From Paludibaculum fermentans (GTDB lineage: Bacteria; Acidobacteriota; Terriglobia; Bryobacterales; Bryobacteraceae), in assembly GCF_015277775.1 (NCBI RefSeq), contig NZ_CP063849.1, positions 3,782,001 through 3,846,000 on the forward strand: a stretch of DNA of 64,000 nt, in the 5' to 3' direction. Both the position numbers and the translations under genes were made by a program. Positions 43,073 to 52,539 of this stretch are shown here, one piece after another (position 1 is the first letter of the stretch; each line of letters starts with the position of its first letter). The notes under the pieces are model-generated. The model saw only the letters and a list, made by a program, of their open reading frames with translations. It did no database searches and was not told the DNA's origin.

Positions 43073-45772
43073 TCAGTCGTGCCTAAGAGCCTGGACAGGG
43101 TTCAGCCGCGTGGCCCGCCGGGCAGGCAGATAACTGGCAGCGAAGGAGATGGCGACCAGCACGGCCAGGCTGACCGCATACACACGCCAGTCGGAGGCCT
43201 TCACGCCAAACAACAACTTCTTCGCAACCGGCGCCAGCCATAGGGCCAGAAGTAGACCAGCCGCAAAGCCAGACAGGACCGTGAGGCCCGATTGCCGCAG
43301 CACCCAATTCCGTATGTGCGATGCCGTAGCGCCCAGCGCCATGCGAATCCCGATCTCGCCGCTGCGGCGCGTCACTGAGTAGGCAAGCACTCCATACAAG
43401 CCCATCCCGGCCAGCCCCAGGGCCAGCGCCCCGAACAGCGTGGATAGCGCCGCCAGCAGCCGCTCCGTCACCATGGCATCGCGCATCCGCATCGGGTAGG
43501 TCTGCAGCGTATAGGAGAACCGGTTGCCCGATGACGCAAACGCGGCCCGCACCGTGGAGAGTAGTTGCTCCATCTCGCCGGCCCCCCGCACGGCAAACGT
43601 GACGTAAGGTAACGCGCGGGCCTGTGACAGCGGCCTGTACATCGTCGGTGGAGGCGCCTGGCGCAGCTCGCGATAAGTGGCGTCGCGGGCGATCCCCACC
43701 ACCTGCACCTTATGCGTGACAAACCCGGTCTTGCTGGGCGTCAGGCCTTCCTCGAAGTAGCGCCCAATCGGATTGCCCCCACCGAAGACCTGGCGGACGA
43801 AACTCTCGTTCACCACCGCCACCTGTGTCGAGGACTTGCGATCGTTCGGCTCAATATCCCGGCCGGCCAGCAGCGGCGTACCCAGCGCGCGAAAGAATCC
43901 AGGCGAGACGGCGTTGTAGTAAATCTCGTGCTCGCGCCGTCCTCCTTTGCCGTCGTCGCCAACGACGAGGGAACTCCACATGCCGGAGCCCATCGGGGTC
44001 AGGACCGAAGCACTGGTCTCCTCGACACCCGGAGCGCCTCGCAACTGCCGCCGCACATCCTCCACAGCCTCCGCCCGCTGATCCTGCTCCATCGTGAGAG
44101 TGCTCAGGTCCACCTTGGCCAGCACCACATGGTTCGGATCGAACCCGAGGCTCGCTTTGCCCAGCTTCTGCCAGGAAGAGAGGAACAACCCGCAGCCCAC
44201 CAGGACCACTACGGATAGTGCCACCTGCAACGACACAAGACAGGCCCGCAGGCGGCCCTTGCCGTCTCCAGCCGTGCCCGCGATGCGAGGCAGCAGCGCA
44301 TTGCGCGACGCGCGCCACGCCGGAGCCATCCCAAACAACAGTCCGCAGAAGACGCCCACCACCGTCGTGAACAGCAGCACCCTCCCATCGGGCGCCAGAT
44401 CGAGCGACATTTGAGCCGTGGATCGTCCTGAGATCGCCACCAGTGCCTGCGCCGCCGGCTGGGCAATGGCGAGTCCAACCGCAGCACCGGCTAGGGCCAG
44501 CAGCAAGCTCTCCGTCAGCGACTGGCGCAGCAGCCGGCTCCGCGACGCGCCCAAGGCCATGCGGACCGTATACTCCCGCGCACGGACGGTGGCGCGTGCC
44601 AGCAGCAGGTTCGCGACATTCGCGCAGGCGATCAGCAGGACCAGGGCCACAAACCCGTTCAACAGCAGCACCGCGCTGCGCATCGAGTCGGAGACCGCCG
44701 AAAGTCCGCGCGCCGCCGCTGTCACGCGTAGACGGGATGACAGGAAATCCTGAACCCTCTTGGGCGGCCAGTTGGGCGGCACCGTAGCCTCGAAGAGGCC
44801 TGGCGCCAGCGCCTTCAGCCGCTCATTCGCACGCGCCTGCGTCCACTCCGGCTTCAACCGGGCCACGATGCTCACCATCCAGTTCGAGCGCGCGTCCAGC
44901 AGCTTGGGATCGGACGTGCGGTAGGTCTCCGTGGCCAGCGGCACGATGACGTCGAAGCGCAAGCCGACATAGATGCCATAGAAGGACGCAGGCGCGATGC
45001 CCACCACCTTGTACGGCTTGCCGTCGAGGGAGATGTTGCGGCCAACAATGGAAGGATCCATGCCATAAGCGCGCTGCCAGTAGTCATAGCCAAGCACGGC
45101 CACCGGTCCATCCCAGCCGCCGCCGCGGCGATCGTCGGCGGCGGTGAACAGCCGGCCGGCCACGGGTTCGACACCCAGCGTTTCGAAGACGCGGCCGCTC
45201 GCGATCGCCGCGTTGATCATCCGAGTCTCGCCACGCTCGCCGGCGTTAAAACTCTGCGCGGCGTACGCAAAGGCGCCACTGGCAATGTCCTGGCCCTTGT
45301 CGAACTCCTCCCAGAGGGGGTTCGTGAAAGAGTCGCCCCAATTCGCCTCGCCGGGCCGCCCGAGTTCCAGGCTCACCAGGCGCGCCGGGTCGCGCACCGG
45401 CAACTGTTTCAACAGCAGGGCGTTCGTGAGGGTGAAGAAGGCCGTATTGGCACCGATGCCGAGCCCGAGTGACAGCACGACGACACCCGTCAGCACGGGC
45501 GAATGGCGCATCATCCGCAACGCATAGCGCAGGTCCTGCAACAGCGCGTCCAGCCACTGCGCGACATCGGCGTCGCGAGTCCGCTCCCGCACCAGCAACG
45601 TGTTGCCGAACATCTGTTCGGCCCGCCGCCGCGCCTCGTCTGGAGGGAGTCCTTCTTCCACAAACTGATCGGCCCGCATGGCGATGTGCGCCTGCAGTTC
45701 CTCGTCGAGTTCTGTATTCATATCGCCGCCGCGAGTGCGGAAGACGTTGCGAAGTCTGCTCCAGAGTGGCAT
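43073..45772 (-). CDS. ADOP-type duplicated orphan ABC permease
   Basis: 899 residues: an N-terminal prefix (ELDEELQAHIAMRADQFVEEG), then two MacB/FtsX-like permease units. The periplasmic core of the first contains [14 protein letters not shown]; FtsX helices occur near residues ~95-120, ~365-480 and at the C-terminus (EIGIRMALGATASHIR). No ATPase gene lies nearby, hence orphan. AGGAG precedes the ATG. It is 9 bases downstream of a paralogue and probably cotranscribed with it and padR. Confidence 0.94.
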   Translation of the reverse strand: MPLWSRLRNVFRTRGGDMNTELDEELQAHIAMRADQFVEEGLPPDEARRRAEQMFGNTLLVRERTRDADVAQWLDALLQDLRYALRMMRHSPVLTGVVVLSLGLGIGANTAFFTLTNALLLKQLPVRDPARLVSLELGRPGEANWGDSFTNPLWEEFDKGQDIASGAFAYAAQSFNAGERGETRMINAAIASGRVFETLGVEPVAGRLFTAADDRRGGGWDGPVAVLGYDYWQRAYGMDPSIVGRNISLDGKPYKVVGIAPASFYGIYVGLRFDVIVPLATETYRTSDPKLLDARSNWMVSIVARLKPEWTQARANERLKALAPGLFEATVPPNWPPKRVQDFLSSRLRVTAAARGLSAVSDSMRSAVLLLNGFVALVLLIACANVANLLLARATVRAREYTVRMALGASRSRLLRQSLTESLLLALAGAAVGLAIAQPAAQALVAISGRSTAQMSLDLAPDGRVLLFTTVVGVFCGLLFGMAPAWRASRNALLPRIAGTAGDGKGRLRACLVSLQVALSVVVLVGCGLFLSSWQKLGKASLGFDPNHVVLAKVDLSTLTMEQDQRAEAVEDVRRQLRGAPGVEETSASVLTPMGSGMWSSLVVGDDGKGGRREHEIYYNAVSPGFFRALGTPLLAGRDIEPNDRKSSTQVAVVNESFVRQVFGGGNPIGRYFEEGLTPSKTGFVTHKVQVVGIARDATYRELRQAPPPTMYRPLSQARALPYVTFAVRGAGEMEQLLSTVRAAFASSGNRFSYTLQTYPMRMRDAMVTERLLAALSTLFGALALGLAGMGLYGVLAYSVTRRSGEIGIRMALGATASHIRNWVLRQSGLTVLSGFAAGLLLALWLAPVAKKLLFGVKASDWRVYAVSLAVLVAISFAASYLPARRATRLNPVQALRHD

Positions 45773-45781
45773 CGATAACTC

Positions 45782-48499
45782 CTATTCCTGACGCAGCGCC
45801 TGCACCGGATCGAGGCGCGTTGCCCGGCGCGCGGGCAGATAAGCCGCCAGCGCCGAGATCGCCAACAGAATGGCGAGACCCGCTGTGTACACCAGTGGAT
45901 CGCCGGGCTGGATGCCGTACAACATCGATCGGACCAGGGCGGTGCTCCAGGCTGCCAACCCCAGCCCTCCGGCCGCTCCGGCAGCCACCGTGGCCAGGCT
46001 CCGGCGCACAACCCAGCGGCGGATGTGGCCGGGCGTGGCGCCCATTGCGACCCGGATCCCAATCTCGCCCCGGCGCTGCGCGACCGAGAAGGAGAGTACG
46101 CCATAAAGACCGATGGCGGCCAGCAGGAGTGCGAGCCCGCCAAAGACGCTGGAGAAAGCGGCCACCAGACGCTCTGGCCGCGTGGCGTCGCGCGCCTGCG
46201 AATCGAAGGTGCGCAGGGTGTAGGACGCTCGCGGATTGGCCTCCGCGACGGCGGCCCGAATCATCTGCGCGGCGGCGGACAGGTCCATCCGGGTGCGCAG
46301 CTCGTAACTCAGTCCGGCGCTGCCCTGGGGCTCCTGGGCAATCCCCATATACACCGTCGGCGGCACAGCGCCGCGGATGGTGCGGTACTTCGCATCCCTC
46401 GCCACGCCCACAACCTCAACTACCTTCTCCACTGCTGGCGCGCTAAATGAGGCTCGAAACTCTTTGCGGAATCTTAGGCCCAGCGCCGCAGCGGGGCTGT
46501 AAGCCCGGCCGCCGGGTAATCCAGCCAGCGCACGGCGGGCGAACGTCTCATTGACCACTGCCACCAGCGCCGAGTTCGAGTGATCCCCAGTCGAGATGTC
46601 CCGGCCGGCCAGCAGCGGCGTCCCCAGCGTGTGGAAGTAGCCAGGCGTGATGCCGTTGTAGTGAACATGGATACTCACAGGCTGGCCCGCTCCCGATTCC
46701 ACCCGCATGGTCGCTTGCCAAGTATTGCCGGCCAGCGGTGTTACCAGCGAGGCGCCGGCCGCTTCGACACCCGGCAGCGCCCGGAATCGGGCCAGCAGCT
46801 CCTGGTGAAACGCTGCCCGGGCCGCGTCGGCTATCCCGGAGCGGGACAGATCCACATCGACAAGCAGCACATCCGCCGGCTGGAAGCCCAGGTCGGTATG
46901 AGTGAGATTGCGTAGGGTGGAGAGGAACAGCCCCGCTCCGATGACCAGTACCAGCGAAAGCGCAACCTGGAAGGCGACGAGCGCCGCGCGCAGTCCGCCG
47001 CGCCGGTCGCCCGACGCACCGGATGCCGCGCGCAAGCCGGTCTGCGGCTCCACCCGGGCGCTATGCCAGGCAGGCGCGGCTCCGAACAGCAGCCCGCAAA
47101 GCAGCGCCACGCAGGTGGTGAAGGCCAGCACTGCAGGATCAGGATGAAGATCGAGGAACAACTCTTCGCGGCGCGTGGCGGCCGCGCGCAGCAGGAGTCT
47201 CGCCACCGGAGGCGCGATCACCAGGCCCAGGGCGCCGCCCGCGAACGCAAGCAGCAGGCTCTCCGTGAGCAGCTGCCGGGCGATGCGAGCTCGCGAGGCG
47301 CCCAAGGCGAACCGTACCGAAATCTCCCGCCCGCGAGCAGCCGAACGCGCCAGCAGCAGGTTGGCCACATTCGCGCAAGCAATCAGCAGAACCAGGATCA
47401 CCACGGCGTTCAATATGAGCACAGGCTTGCGCAGCTCCGTGCCCGCATAATTCAGGCCGCGCGCCATGCTGACCAGCGAGAACTGGCGGCCGAGATAGTT
47501 CCTAAGGATCTGCGGCTTCCACTCGGGGTGGTGAGTGCGTTCCATGACTCCAGTCCCCAGGGCCTGAAGCCGTGACTGTGCCTGTGCCAGCGGCACCCCC
47601 TCTTTCAACCGCCCGGCGACCACCAGCCACCAGTAAGCGCCATGCTTCAGCATGCTCTCCGGCCCACGCAGGTAGGGTTCGGACGCCAGGGGAACGAGTA
47701 CGTCGAACCTCTCGCCAACTTCGATACCCGTAAAGCCCGCCGGAGCGACGCCTACGATCCGGAAGGGCTTGCCATCCAGGCGCAGCGTCCGCCCCAGCGC
47801 TGAGGCATCTCCGCCAAAGGCGCGCTGCCAGTAGTCGTAGCCCAGCAAGGCAATCGCTGCATCGGAGCCGCTCCCTGGGTGGTCCGCGGCCTCATCAAAG
47901 GCTCGTCCCAGCGCCGGCTGCAGGCCAAGTGTCCGGAACACGGCTCCACTGGCATACGCGCCTCGCACGGGACTGACTGCCCCGCCCTCGCTGGTATCGA
48001 AGCTCTCCGTGGACCAGGCAAACGCTGAGCTGAAGAGATCCTGGTGGTCGCGGAAATCCTCCCAGATGGGGTTGGTGGCCGTGTCGTTCTCATCCAGTTG
48101 CAGCGCGTAGAGTTGCTGGGGCCGTGCGACCGGCAGCGTCCGCAGCAGCATCGCGTTCGTGATGGTAAATAGGGCCGTGTTCGCCCCAATCCCCAGCGCG
48201 AGCGAGAGGACAACGACGGCCGTGAGCCCGGGCGATTTGGCGGACGACCGCGCCGCAAACCGCAGATCCTGCAGGCAGGTGTCGAGCCACTGAAGGATGT
48301 CGGCATCGCGTGCACGCTCACGCTGCAGCGCGGGGTTCCCGAACTCGCGCCGGGCTGCCTCAAGGGCTTCCTTCTCGGACAGCCCGGCCCCCCGCCGCTC
48401 TTCGGCGCGCATAGCGATGTGAAACTCCATCTCCTCATCGAGCTCGTCCACATGGCGTTCGCCGCGGACGAGATTGACAAGTTTGCTCCACCAGGGCAC
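45782..48499 (-). CDS. ADOP-type duplicated orphan ABC permease (paralogue)
   Basis: 905 residues from a GTG at 48499 with AAAGGAG upstream. It has the same architecture as the following gene: a prefix with [34 protein letters not shown] in the first core domain, and [18 protein letters not shown] at the C-terminus. The two are clearly homologous but diverged. It starts 30 bases after the padR stop. Confidence 0.94.
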   Translation of the reverse strand: MPWWSKLVNLVRGERHVDELDEEMEFHIAMRAEERRGAGLSEKEALEAARREFGNPALQRERARDADILQWLDTCLQDLRFAARSSAKSPGLTAVVVLSLALGIGANTALFTITNAMLLRTLPVARPQQLYALQLDENDTATNPIWEDFRDHQDLFSSAFAWSTESFDTSEGGAVSPVRGAYASGAVFRTLGLQPALGRAFDEAADHPGSGSDAAIALLGYDYWQRAFGGDASALGRTLRLDGKPFRIVGVAPAGFTGIEVGERFDVLVPLASEPYLRGPESMLKHGAYWWLVVAGRLKEGVPLAQAQSRLQALGTGVMERTHHPEWKPQILRNYLGRQFSLVSMARGLNYAGTELRKPVLILNAVVILVLLIACANVANLLLARSAARGREISVRFALGASRARIARQLLTESLLLAFAGGALGLVIAPPVARLLLRAAATRREELFLDLHPDPAVLAFTTCVALLCGLLFGAAPAWHSARVEPQTGLRAASGASGDRRGGLRAALVAFQVALSLVLVIGAGLFLSTLRNLTHTDLGFQPADVLLVDVDLSRSGIADAARAAFHQELLARFRALPGVEAAGASLVTPLAGNTWQATMRVESGAGQPVSIHVHYNGITPGYFHTLGTPLLAGRDISTGDHSNSALVAVVNETFARRALAGLPGGRAYSPAAALGLRFRKEFRASFSAPAVEKVVEVVGVARDAKYRTIRGAVPPTVYMGIAQEPQGSAGLSYELRTRMDLSAAAQMIRAAVAEANPRASYTLRTFDSQARDATRPERLVAAFSSVFGGLALLLAAIGLYGVLSFSVAQRRGEIGIRVAMGATPGHIRRWVVRRSLATVAAGAAGGLGLAAWSTALVRSMLYGIQPGDPLVYTAGLAILLAISALAAYLPARRATRLDPVQALRQE

Positions 48500-48529
48500 A
48501 GCGGTTCTCCTTTCGCACCGGCTCCGCGA

Positions 48530-48865
48530 TCAGGCGTACTGCAGGAACCGGGCAACGGCCGAGGTAAGCCGGGCCCAGTTCTCTTCTTCCTGTTTCAACC
48601 GCTCCAGGCCGGCCGGGGTGATCTCGTAGTAGCGGGCACGCCGCTTGTTCTCCGTCGTACCCCACTCGGCCGAGATGAGGGAGTCCTGTGCCATGCGATG
48701 CAGGGCCGGATACAGCGAACCCTCCTCCACGCGCAGCTCTTCCCTGGATATCTGTTGGATCTGGAGCGTAATGCCGTAGCCATGCATGCGGCCCCGGCTG
48801 GCGAGAACTTTCAGGACCAGCAGGTCCAGCGTGCCTTGCAGGCGGTCGTTGTCATGTCGTCCCAA
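48530..48865 (-). CDS. PadR family transcriptional regulator
   Basis: 111 residues from a TTG at 48865, preceded by AGGAGAG. The winged helix shows LQGTLDLLVLKVLASRGRMHGYG, then VEEGSLYPALHRM and RYYEITPAGLERLKQEEENW. PadR proteins usually repress their own operon. It is the first gene ahead of two ADOP permeases, and a long nested palindrome covers its start region, overlapping the Shine-Dalgarno sequence. Confidence 0.93.
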   Translation of the reverse strand: MGRHDNDRLQGTLDLLVLKVLASRGRMHGYGITLQIQQISREELRVEEGSLYPALHRMAQDSLISAEWGTTENKRRARYYEITPAGLERLKQEEENWARLTSAVARFLQYA

Positions 48866-48871
48866 TGCAAC

Positions 48872-48904
48872 TCTCCTAGCTGTCTAGTATAGACGTCTAG
48901 GAGA
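48872..48904. promoter_or_regulatory. 33-bp nested palindrome at the padR start (operator candidate)
   Basis: Outer arms TCTCCTAG / CTAGGAGA (8 bp) enclose inner arms GTCTA / TAGAC around GTA. Only the 2-base linkers and centre break symmetry. On the minus strand the inner part contains TATACT (-10-like) and the outer arm supplies AGGAGA, the padR Shine-Dalgarno sequence. Confidence 0.75.
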
Positions 48905-48969
48905 ATCTGTTGTCTCGAGAAAAATGTCAACTTTTGTGGATGGGGGAGGAAAGTGAAGGGTGAAAGGTC

Positions 48970-48995
48970 GAGGGCGCCCGTGGGAAGGCGCCCTC
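48970..48995. terminator. GC hairpin in the padR-lmo0937 intergenic region
   Basis: A perfect 9-bp inverted repeat, GAGGGCGCC with GGCGCCCTC, encloses an 8-nt loop. There is no T-tract. Its function is unclear. Confidence 0.3.
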
Positions 48996-49045
48996 CGCGT
49001 GACGGACTAGCACTTTTAGATGCAGCTAGCCGTGACGCGTTTCCG

Positions 49046-49084
49046 GCCCGTGCCCCTCGCGGTAGCCGCGCAAGGGGCATGGGC
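49046..49084 (-). terminator. Hairpin after the lmo0937-type gene
   Basis: A 12-bp stem (49046-49057 with 49073-49084, one wobble) lies 8 bases downstream of the small membrane gene on the minus strand. No poly-T follows, so it is at best a weak terminator or RNA stabiliser. Confidence 0.4.
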
Positions 49085-49091
49085 TGAACCG

Positions 49092-49241
49092 TCAGATGGC
49101 GCTTCTGCGCCCTGAAATCAGGTTGAAGACGATCGCGACCAAAGCCACGACCAACAATAAATGGATGAGGCTCCCGCCAATGCTCATACTGAATCCGAGG
49201 AGCCAGAGCACCAACATCACAGCGACAATCGTCCAGAGCAT
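49092..49241 (-). CDS. lmo0937 family small membrane protein
   Basis: 49 residues from the ATG at 49241 with GGGAGAAA upstream. Two hydrophobic helices (MLWTIVAVMLVLWLLGF and SLIHLLLVVALVAIVFNLI) and a short basic tail match the lmo0937-type small proteins, which are often stress-associated. It sits among other small envelope-stress genes. Confidence 0.85.
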   Translation of the reverse strand: MLWTIVAVMLVLWLLGFSMSIGGSLIHLLLVVALVAIVFNLISGRRSAI

Positions 49242-49411
49242 AAGTTTCTCCCGCGCCCATCCCTGGGCACCTTTAGTTCGAACGTCGACCGCCGTGTTGC
49301 GCCGGATCCGATTCAAGCGCTTTGTGGACAGTCAGGAGGAGCGATGTTTCAATTCCGCCCCGATGCATCCCGCAAGCTGGAGCAACCACTGAACTCCGCC
49401 GGGCATCGCCC

Positions 49412-49831
49412 TCAGGCGGCAGACCCTCGCTTAAAAGAGCGCCCGATCAGGAAGCCAACGACGCCTGCGATGATCAACGACTGACCAGGATTCTTGCGGA
49501 CGATCGCCCGGACGCCGGTCATCATCGAGTCGACGTCGTGCTCACGAACGTAGCCGGCCGTCGCGCTGAGCCTGTCCGCCGTCGAATGGGCGAAGCCGCT
49601 GACCGCGTCGACTCCAGGCAGGTGTTCGGCTGTTCCGTGGAGCGAGGAGGCTGCCTTGTCCAGCCCGTCGGCCGCGGAAGTCATGTTCTCGTCGATCTTC
49701 TCCGCTGCCCTACGGCCCAGTTCCGATGCTTTGGCTTTCAGCTGTGCCGCGCCATCGGAGATCCTGTCGCCCAGCGCCGAGGATTCGTCCGCAATTTTGT
49801 CTGTAAAAGAGGTGGAAGAACTGTTTGCCAT
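49412..49831 (-). CDS. DUF883/ElaB-like membrane-anchored stress protein
   Basis: 139 residues from the ATG at 49831 with AGGAG upstream. A long amphipathic helical region (KIADESSALGDRISDGAAQL and on) is followed by a short C-terminal anchor SLIIAGVVGFLIGRSFKRG. This pattern resembles YqjD/ElaB/DUF883 proteins, which associate with the inner membrane. The family assignment is by architecture. Confidence 0.72.
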   Translation of the reverse strand: MANSSSTSFTDKIADESSALGDRISDGAAQLKAKASELGRRAAEKIDENMTSAADGLDKAASSLHGTAEHLPGVDAVSGFAHSTADRLSATAGYVREHDVDSMMTGVRAIVRKNPGQSLIIAGVVGFLIGRSFKRGSAA

Positions 49832-50346
49832 GTGTTGCTCCTGCCATGGAGTTGGGCACGCCGAGCGCCAAACGAAAACGGCACCCCAACGTGCAGACAG
49901 TGTGAGGCCAGGTTGTACCAACCACCCTGCCTGGCAGATCCCGCGGAGCACCGGGGGGGCCATGCGCGGTTCAGTGTGGCGCCCAGCTTCCAGACGGGCG
50001 ACCGACGCCCGGGCGTCGATTGACCCTATTCAGCCAACCTGGCCGCTGCTTTCGATCCTATGGAGGTCCAGCCGGGGCACTCCTATTTGGCCATGCACGT
50101 GCTCTAACAACACACACATGACTCGGCCGCGAAATGCGACAACCTTATGCACGTCCCATTGGACCTGGATGGTTCCCGGCCTGTCGGAATGGTTTCCGGC
50201 CGGCCAGGCGGTGAACGGCGTGGGCATCGAAGGAACGAATCCTGACCGGACGCGTCGCCCGCGAACCCTTCACGTTGGAGGTGCAGCGGATTGCCTGCTC
50301 ATTTCCAACTGCCTGATGCAATACCAAATGAAACTGGAGAACACCA
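49832..50346. other. Gene-free region with palindromes
   Basis: 515 bases without a convincing gene. It contains GGTTG-TAC-CAACC (49911-49923) upstream of the DUF883-like gene and a perfect 16-bp palindrome CGACGCCCGGGCGTCG (50003-50018). The open frames are shadows or composition artefacts. It likely holds divergent promoters for the flanking stress genes. Confidence 0.5.
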
Positions 50347-50871
50347 ATGAACAAGTTCAGCCATCGAATGCTCCTGCTGGTGCTGCTGGCAGCCCCTGCC
50401 ATTACTTCGGCGCAAACCGCTGACGCCCAGAAACGCCTGCTCAAAGAGGTTCGTCACGAGTTGGTGATGCTGCCTTATTACGGGGTGTTCGACAACCTTG
50501 TCTACAAGATCGACGGGTTCAAAGTGACGCTGATGGGACAGGTCACGCGCCCGACGCTCAAGGCCGATGCGGAGCGGGCGGTCAAACAGATAGAGGGCGT
50601 GGAGGCAGTCGACAATCAGATCGAGGTGCTGCCTCTCTCCCCGAACGACGACCGGGTGCGGCGGGCCGTCTACCGGGCCATCTTCTCGAATCCCGGGCTC
50701 GACCGGTACACTTTGTCGGCGGTTCCTTCCATCCACATCATCGTGGCGAACGGCAATGTGACGCTCGAAGGAGTAGTCAACAATGAAGGCGACAAGACGG
50801 TTGCCAACCTCTCCGCGAACGGCGTATCGGGCGTGTTCTCGGTAAAGAACAATCTCGTCATCGAGAAGTAG
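50347..50871 (+). CDS. Periplasmic BON-domain protein
   Basis: 174 residues with a signal peptide (MLLLVLLAAPAITSAQ). Two BON domains follow: residues ~45-95 (GFKVTLMGQVTRPTLKADA) and ~105-172 (NGNVTLEGVVNNEGDKTVA), as in OsmY-type osmotic-shock proteins that bind phospholipid. GGAG precedes the ATG. Confidence 0.92.
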   Translation: MNKFSHRMLLLVLLAAPAITSAQTADAQKRLLKEVRHELVMLPYYGVFDNLVYKIDGFKVTLMGQVTRPTLKADAERAVKQIEGVEAVDNQIEVLPLSPNDDRVRRAVYRAIFSNPGLDRYTLSAVPSIHIIVANGNVTLEGVVNNEGDKTVANLSANGVSGVFSVKNNLVIEK

Positions 50872-50990
50872 GCCGGCCTGTTGGCCAGGATGAGCCGGGT
50901 TGATCTGGGTAACGCCGGGTGGCCCGGCGGCTGACTGGGCATGCTACCTTTCAGAGTGCCGTAGAAACACGGGAAATTGAGGAGGCCTAC

Positions 50991-51251
50991 ATGTTGAGTT
51001 TCATCTGGATGTGTCTCATCGGCCTGGTTGCCGGTGCGCTCGCCAAACTGATCATGCCCGGCAGGGATCCTGGCGGCATATTCATCACGATGCTGTTGGG
51101 GATCGCCGGCTCGATCGTGGCCGGGTTTCTCGGACGAACCCTCGGCTGGTATCGCGAGGGGGATAGCGCCGGCCTGATTATGTCCGTGGTTGGCGCGATC
51201 CTGCTGTTGTGGGTTTACCGGATGTTCCGCAAGGGTTCAACCGCCGGCTGA
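50991..51251 (+). CDS. GlsB/YeaQ/YmgE family stress membrane protein
   Basis: 86 residues from the ATG at 50991 with GGAGG upstream. The family pattern is clear: IGLVAGALAKLIMPGRDPGG, then LLGIAGSIVAGFLG and a final helix (SVVGAILLLWVYRMF). These are small transglycosylase-associated stress proteins of the inner membrane. It lies on the same strand as the BON gene, 119 bases on. Confidence 0.93.
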   Translation: MLSFIWMCLIGLVAGALAKLIMPGRDPGGIFITMLLGIAGSIVAGFLGRTLGWYREGDSAGLIMSVVGAILLLWVYRMFRKGSTAG

Positions 51252-51275
51252 GGACTTCCCCCATCAGTGTGCTCT

Positions 51276-52490
51276 TTACCTGGGGCCGGGTGTGAACTCG
51301 AGCCCCAGCAGGGACGCCAGGCGGCCGGCGATGTCTTTCTGTGAGATCTCGGGAAGACGGGCCGCCTGGATGCCAGGCTGCCAAGCGGCATAGACCGCCC
51401 GGTAGCGAGTGGGCCAGTGGCCGTGGTTGCCGGCTTCGTGTGGCTTGGAATGGACCTCCGTGGCTTCGCCCGCGGCAAAGAAGACGCCCGGCGCGGATTC
51501 AAAGGCAGCCACCGCTTTTGCCTGACCCGGCGCATAAACGGCAAATTCTTCCTTCGGAATCTCCCGCCCCAAGCCATATTTACCTGTGGACTTCAGTTCC
51601 CTCAACAGATCAGCGGCGGCCGGCGTCGAAGCGATCACGTAGCCGCCCATGGCGCGCACGCCTTCCACTCCGCGCGCTTTGGCGGCGACGCTGAGGTTGA
51701 TCTCCTCTTCCACCTTTTCAAAGCCGTGATCGGAGACGAGGACGAAGGTGTAGCCCTTGGGCAGCGCGCTCAGCAATTGTCCGATGTACTCGTCGATGTT
51801 CTCCAGCGTGGCGTTGGCCTCACGGGTAAACGGGCCGGTCTGGTGCGCTTCGGAATCGAGGTCGACGAGATGCAGCAGGATGAGATCGGGCTGCACTGTC
51901 TTCAGGAGGTAGAGGGCAGCCATGGTGCGGTTGCGGTCTTCCATCCACTCGCGCGGGAAGGCGGGGTAGACAGCGGCGATGCTCTTCACCAGGTCGGCCG
52001 GCACACACTTGGACTCAATGGAGCGCACGTCCATGTCGCCGCCGCGACGGCGCTGGAAGTACTCCGGCAGGTTCCAGGTGACGGGCGCATCGACGGTAAC
52101 CGGCCAGGTGATGGTGGCGCTGGTGCGGCCGGCTGCTTTGACGGCATCGAGCAATGTGCGCGCGTGGAGGAGCGAGGCGCTCCAGTAGTATTCGCCGCCC
52201 TCGGACTTGGGCCGGCGATTGCCGAGAATGCCATGGATGTCCGGACCGACGCCGCTGATGAGCGTAGTGTGGGATGGCCATGTCACGGTGGGCGCCTGAC
52301 CGACCACGCCGCGAGACCACTGGCCTTCCTTCAGCACACGGCGGAGATTGGGGATCCGCAGGCCGAGGCGATCGGCATCGTCGAGATACCGCTGGTCGAG
52401 GCCGTCCACCGAGACTACCAGCACGCGCCTGGGCTGGGCCGCGGCAGGCAGAGCCGCGAAAAATAGAGGTACAAGTAGGAGTAATCGCAT
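51276..52490 (-). CDS. Secreted type I phosphodiesterase / nucleotide pyrophosphatase
   Basis: 404 residues from the ATG at 52490, with a signal peptide (MRLLLLVPLFFAALPAAAQ). Alkaline-phosphatase superfamily metal and nucleophile sites are visible: VVSVDGLDQ, TVTWPSHTTLISG with the Thr nucleophile, DLDSEAHQ, VSDHGFEK and NHGHWPT. It likely hydrolyses nucleotide or phosphodiester substrates in the periplasm. Confidence 0.9.
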   Translation of the reverse strand: MRLLLLVPLFFAALPAAAQPRRVLVVSVDGLDQRYLDDADRLGLRIPNLRRVLKEGQWSRGVVGQAPTVTWPSHTTLISGVGPDIHGILGNRRPKSEGGEYYWSASLLHARTLLDAVKAAGRTSATITWPVTVDAPVTWNLPEYFQRRRGGDMDVRSIESKCVPADLVKSIAAVYPAFPREWMEDRNRTMAALYLLKTVQPDLILLHLVDLDSEAHQTGPFTREANATLENIDEYIGQLLSALPKGYTFVLVSDHGFEKVEEEINLSVAAKARGVEGVRAMGGYVIASTPAAADLLRELKSTGKYGLGREIPKEEFAVYAPGQAKAVAAFESAPGVFFAAGEATEVHSKPHEAGNHGHWPTRYRAVYAAWQPGIQAARLPEISQKDIAGRLASLLGLEFTPGPR

Positions 52491-52539
52491 AGCGCGCTCA
52501 TTTGAATGTGCCACGAATGGCCGCCCCCCTGCCCCTGAT

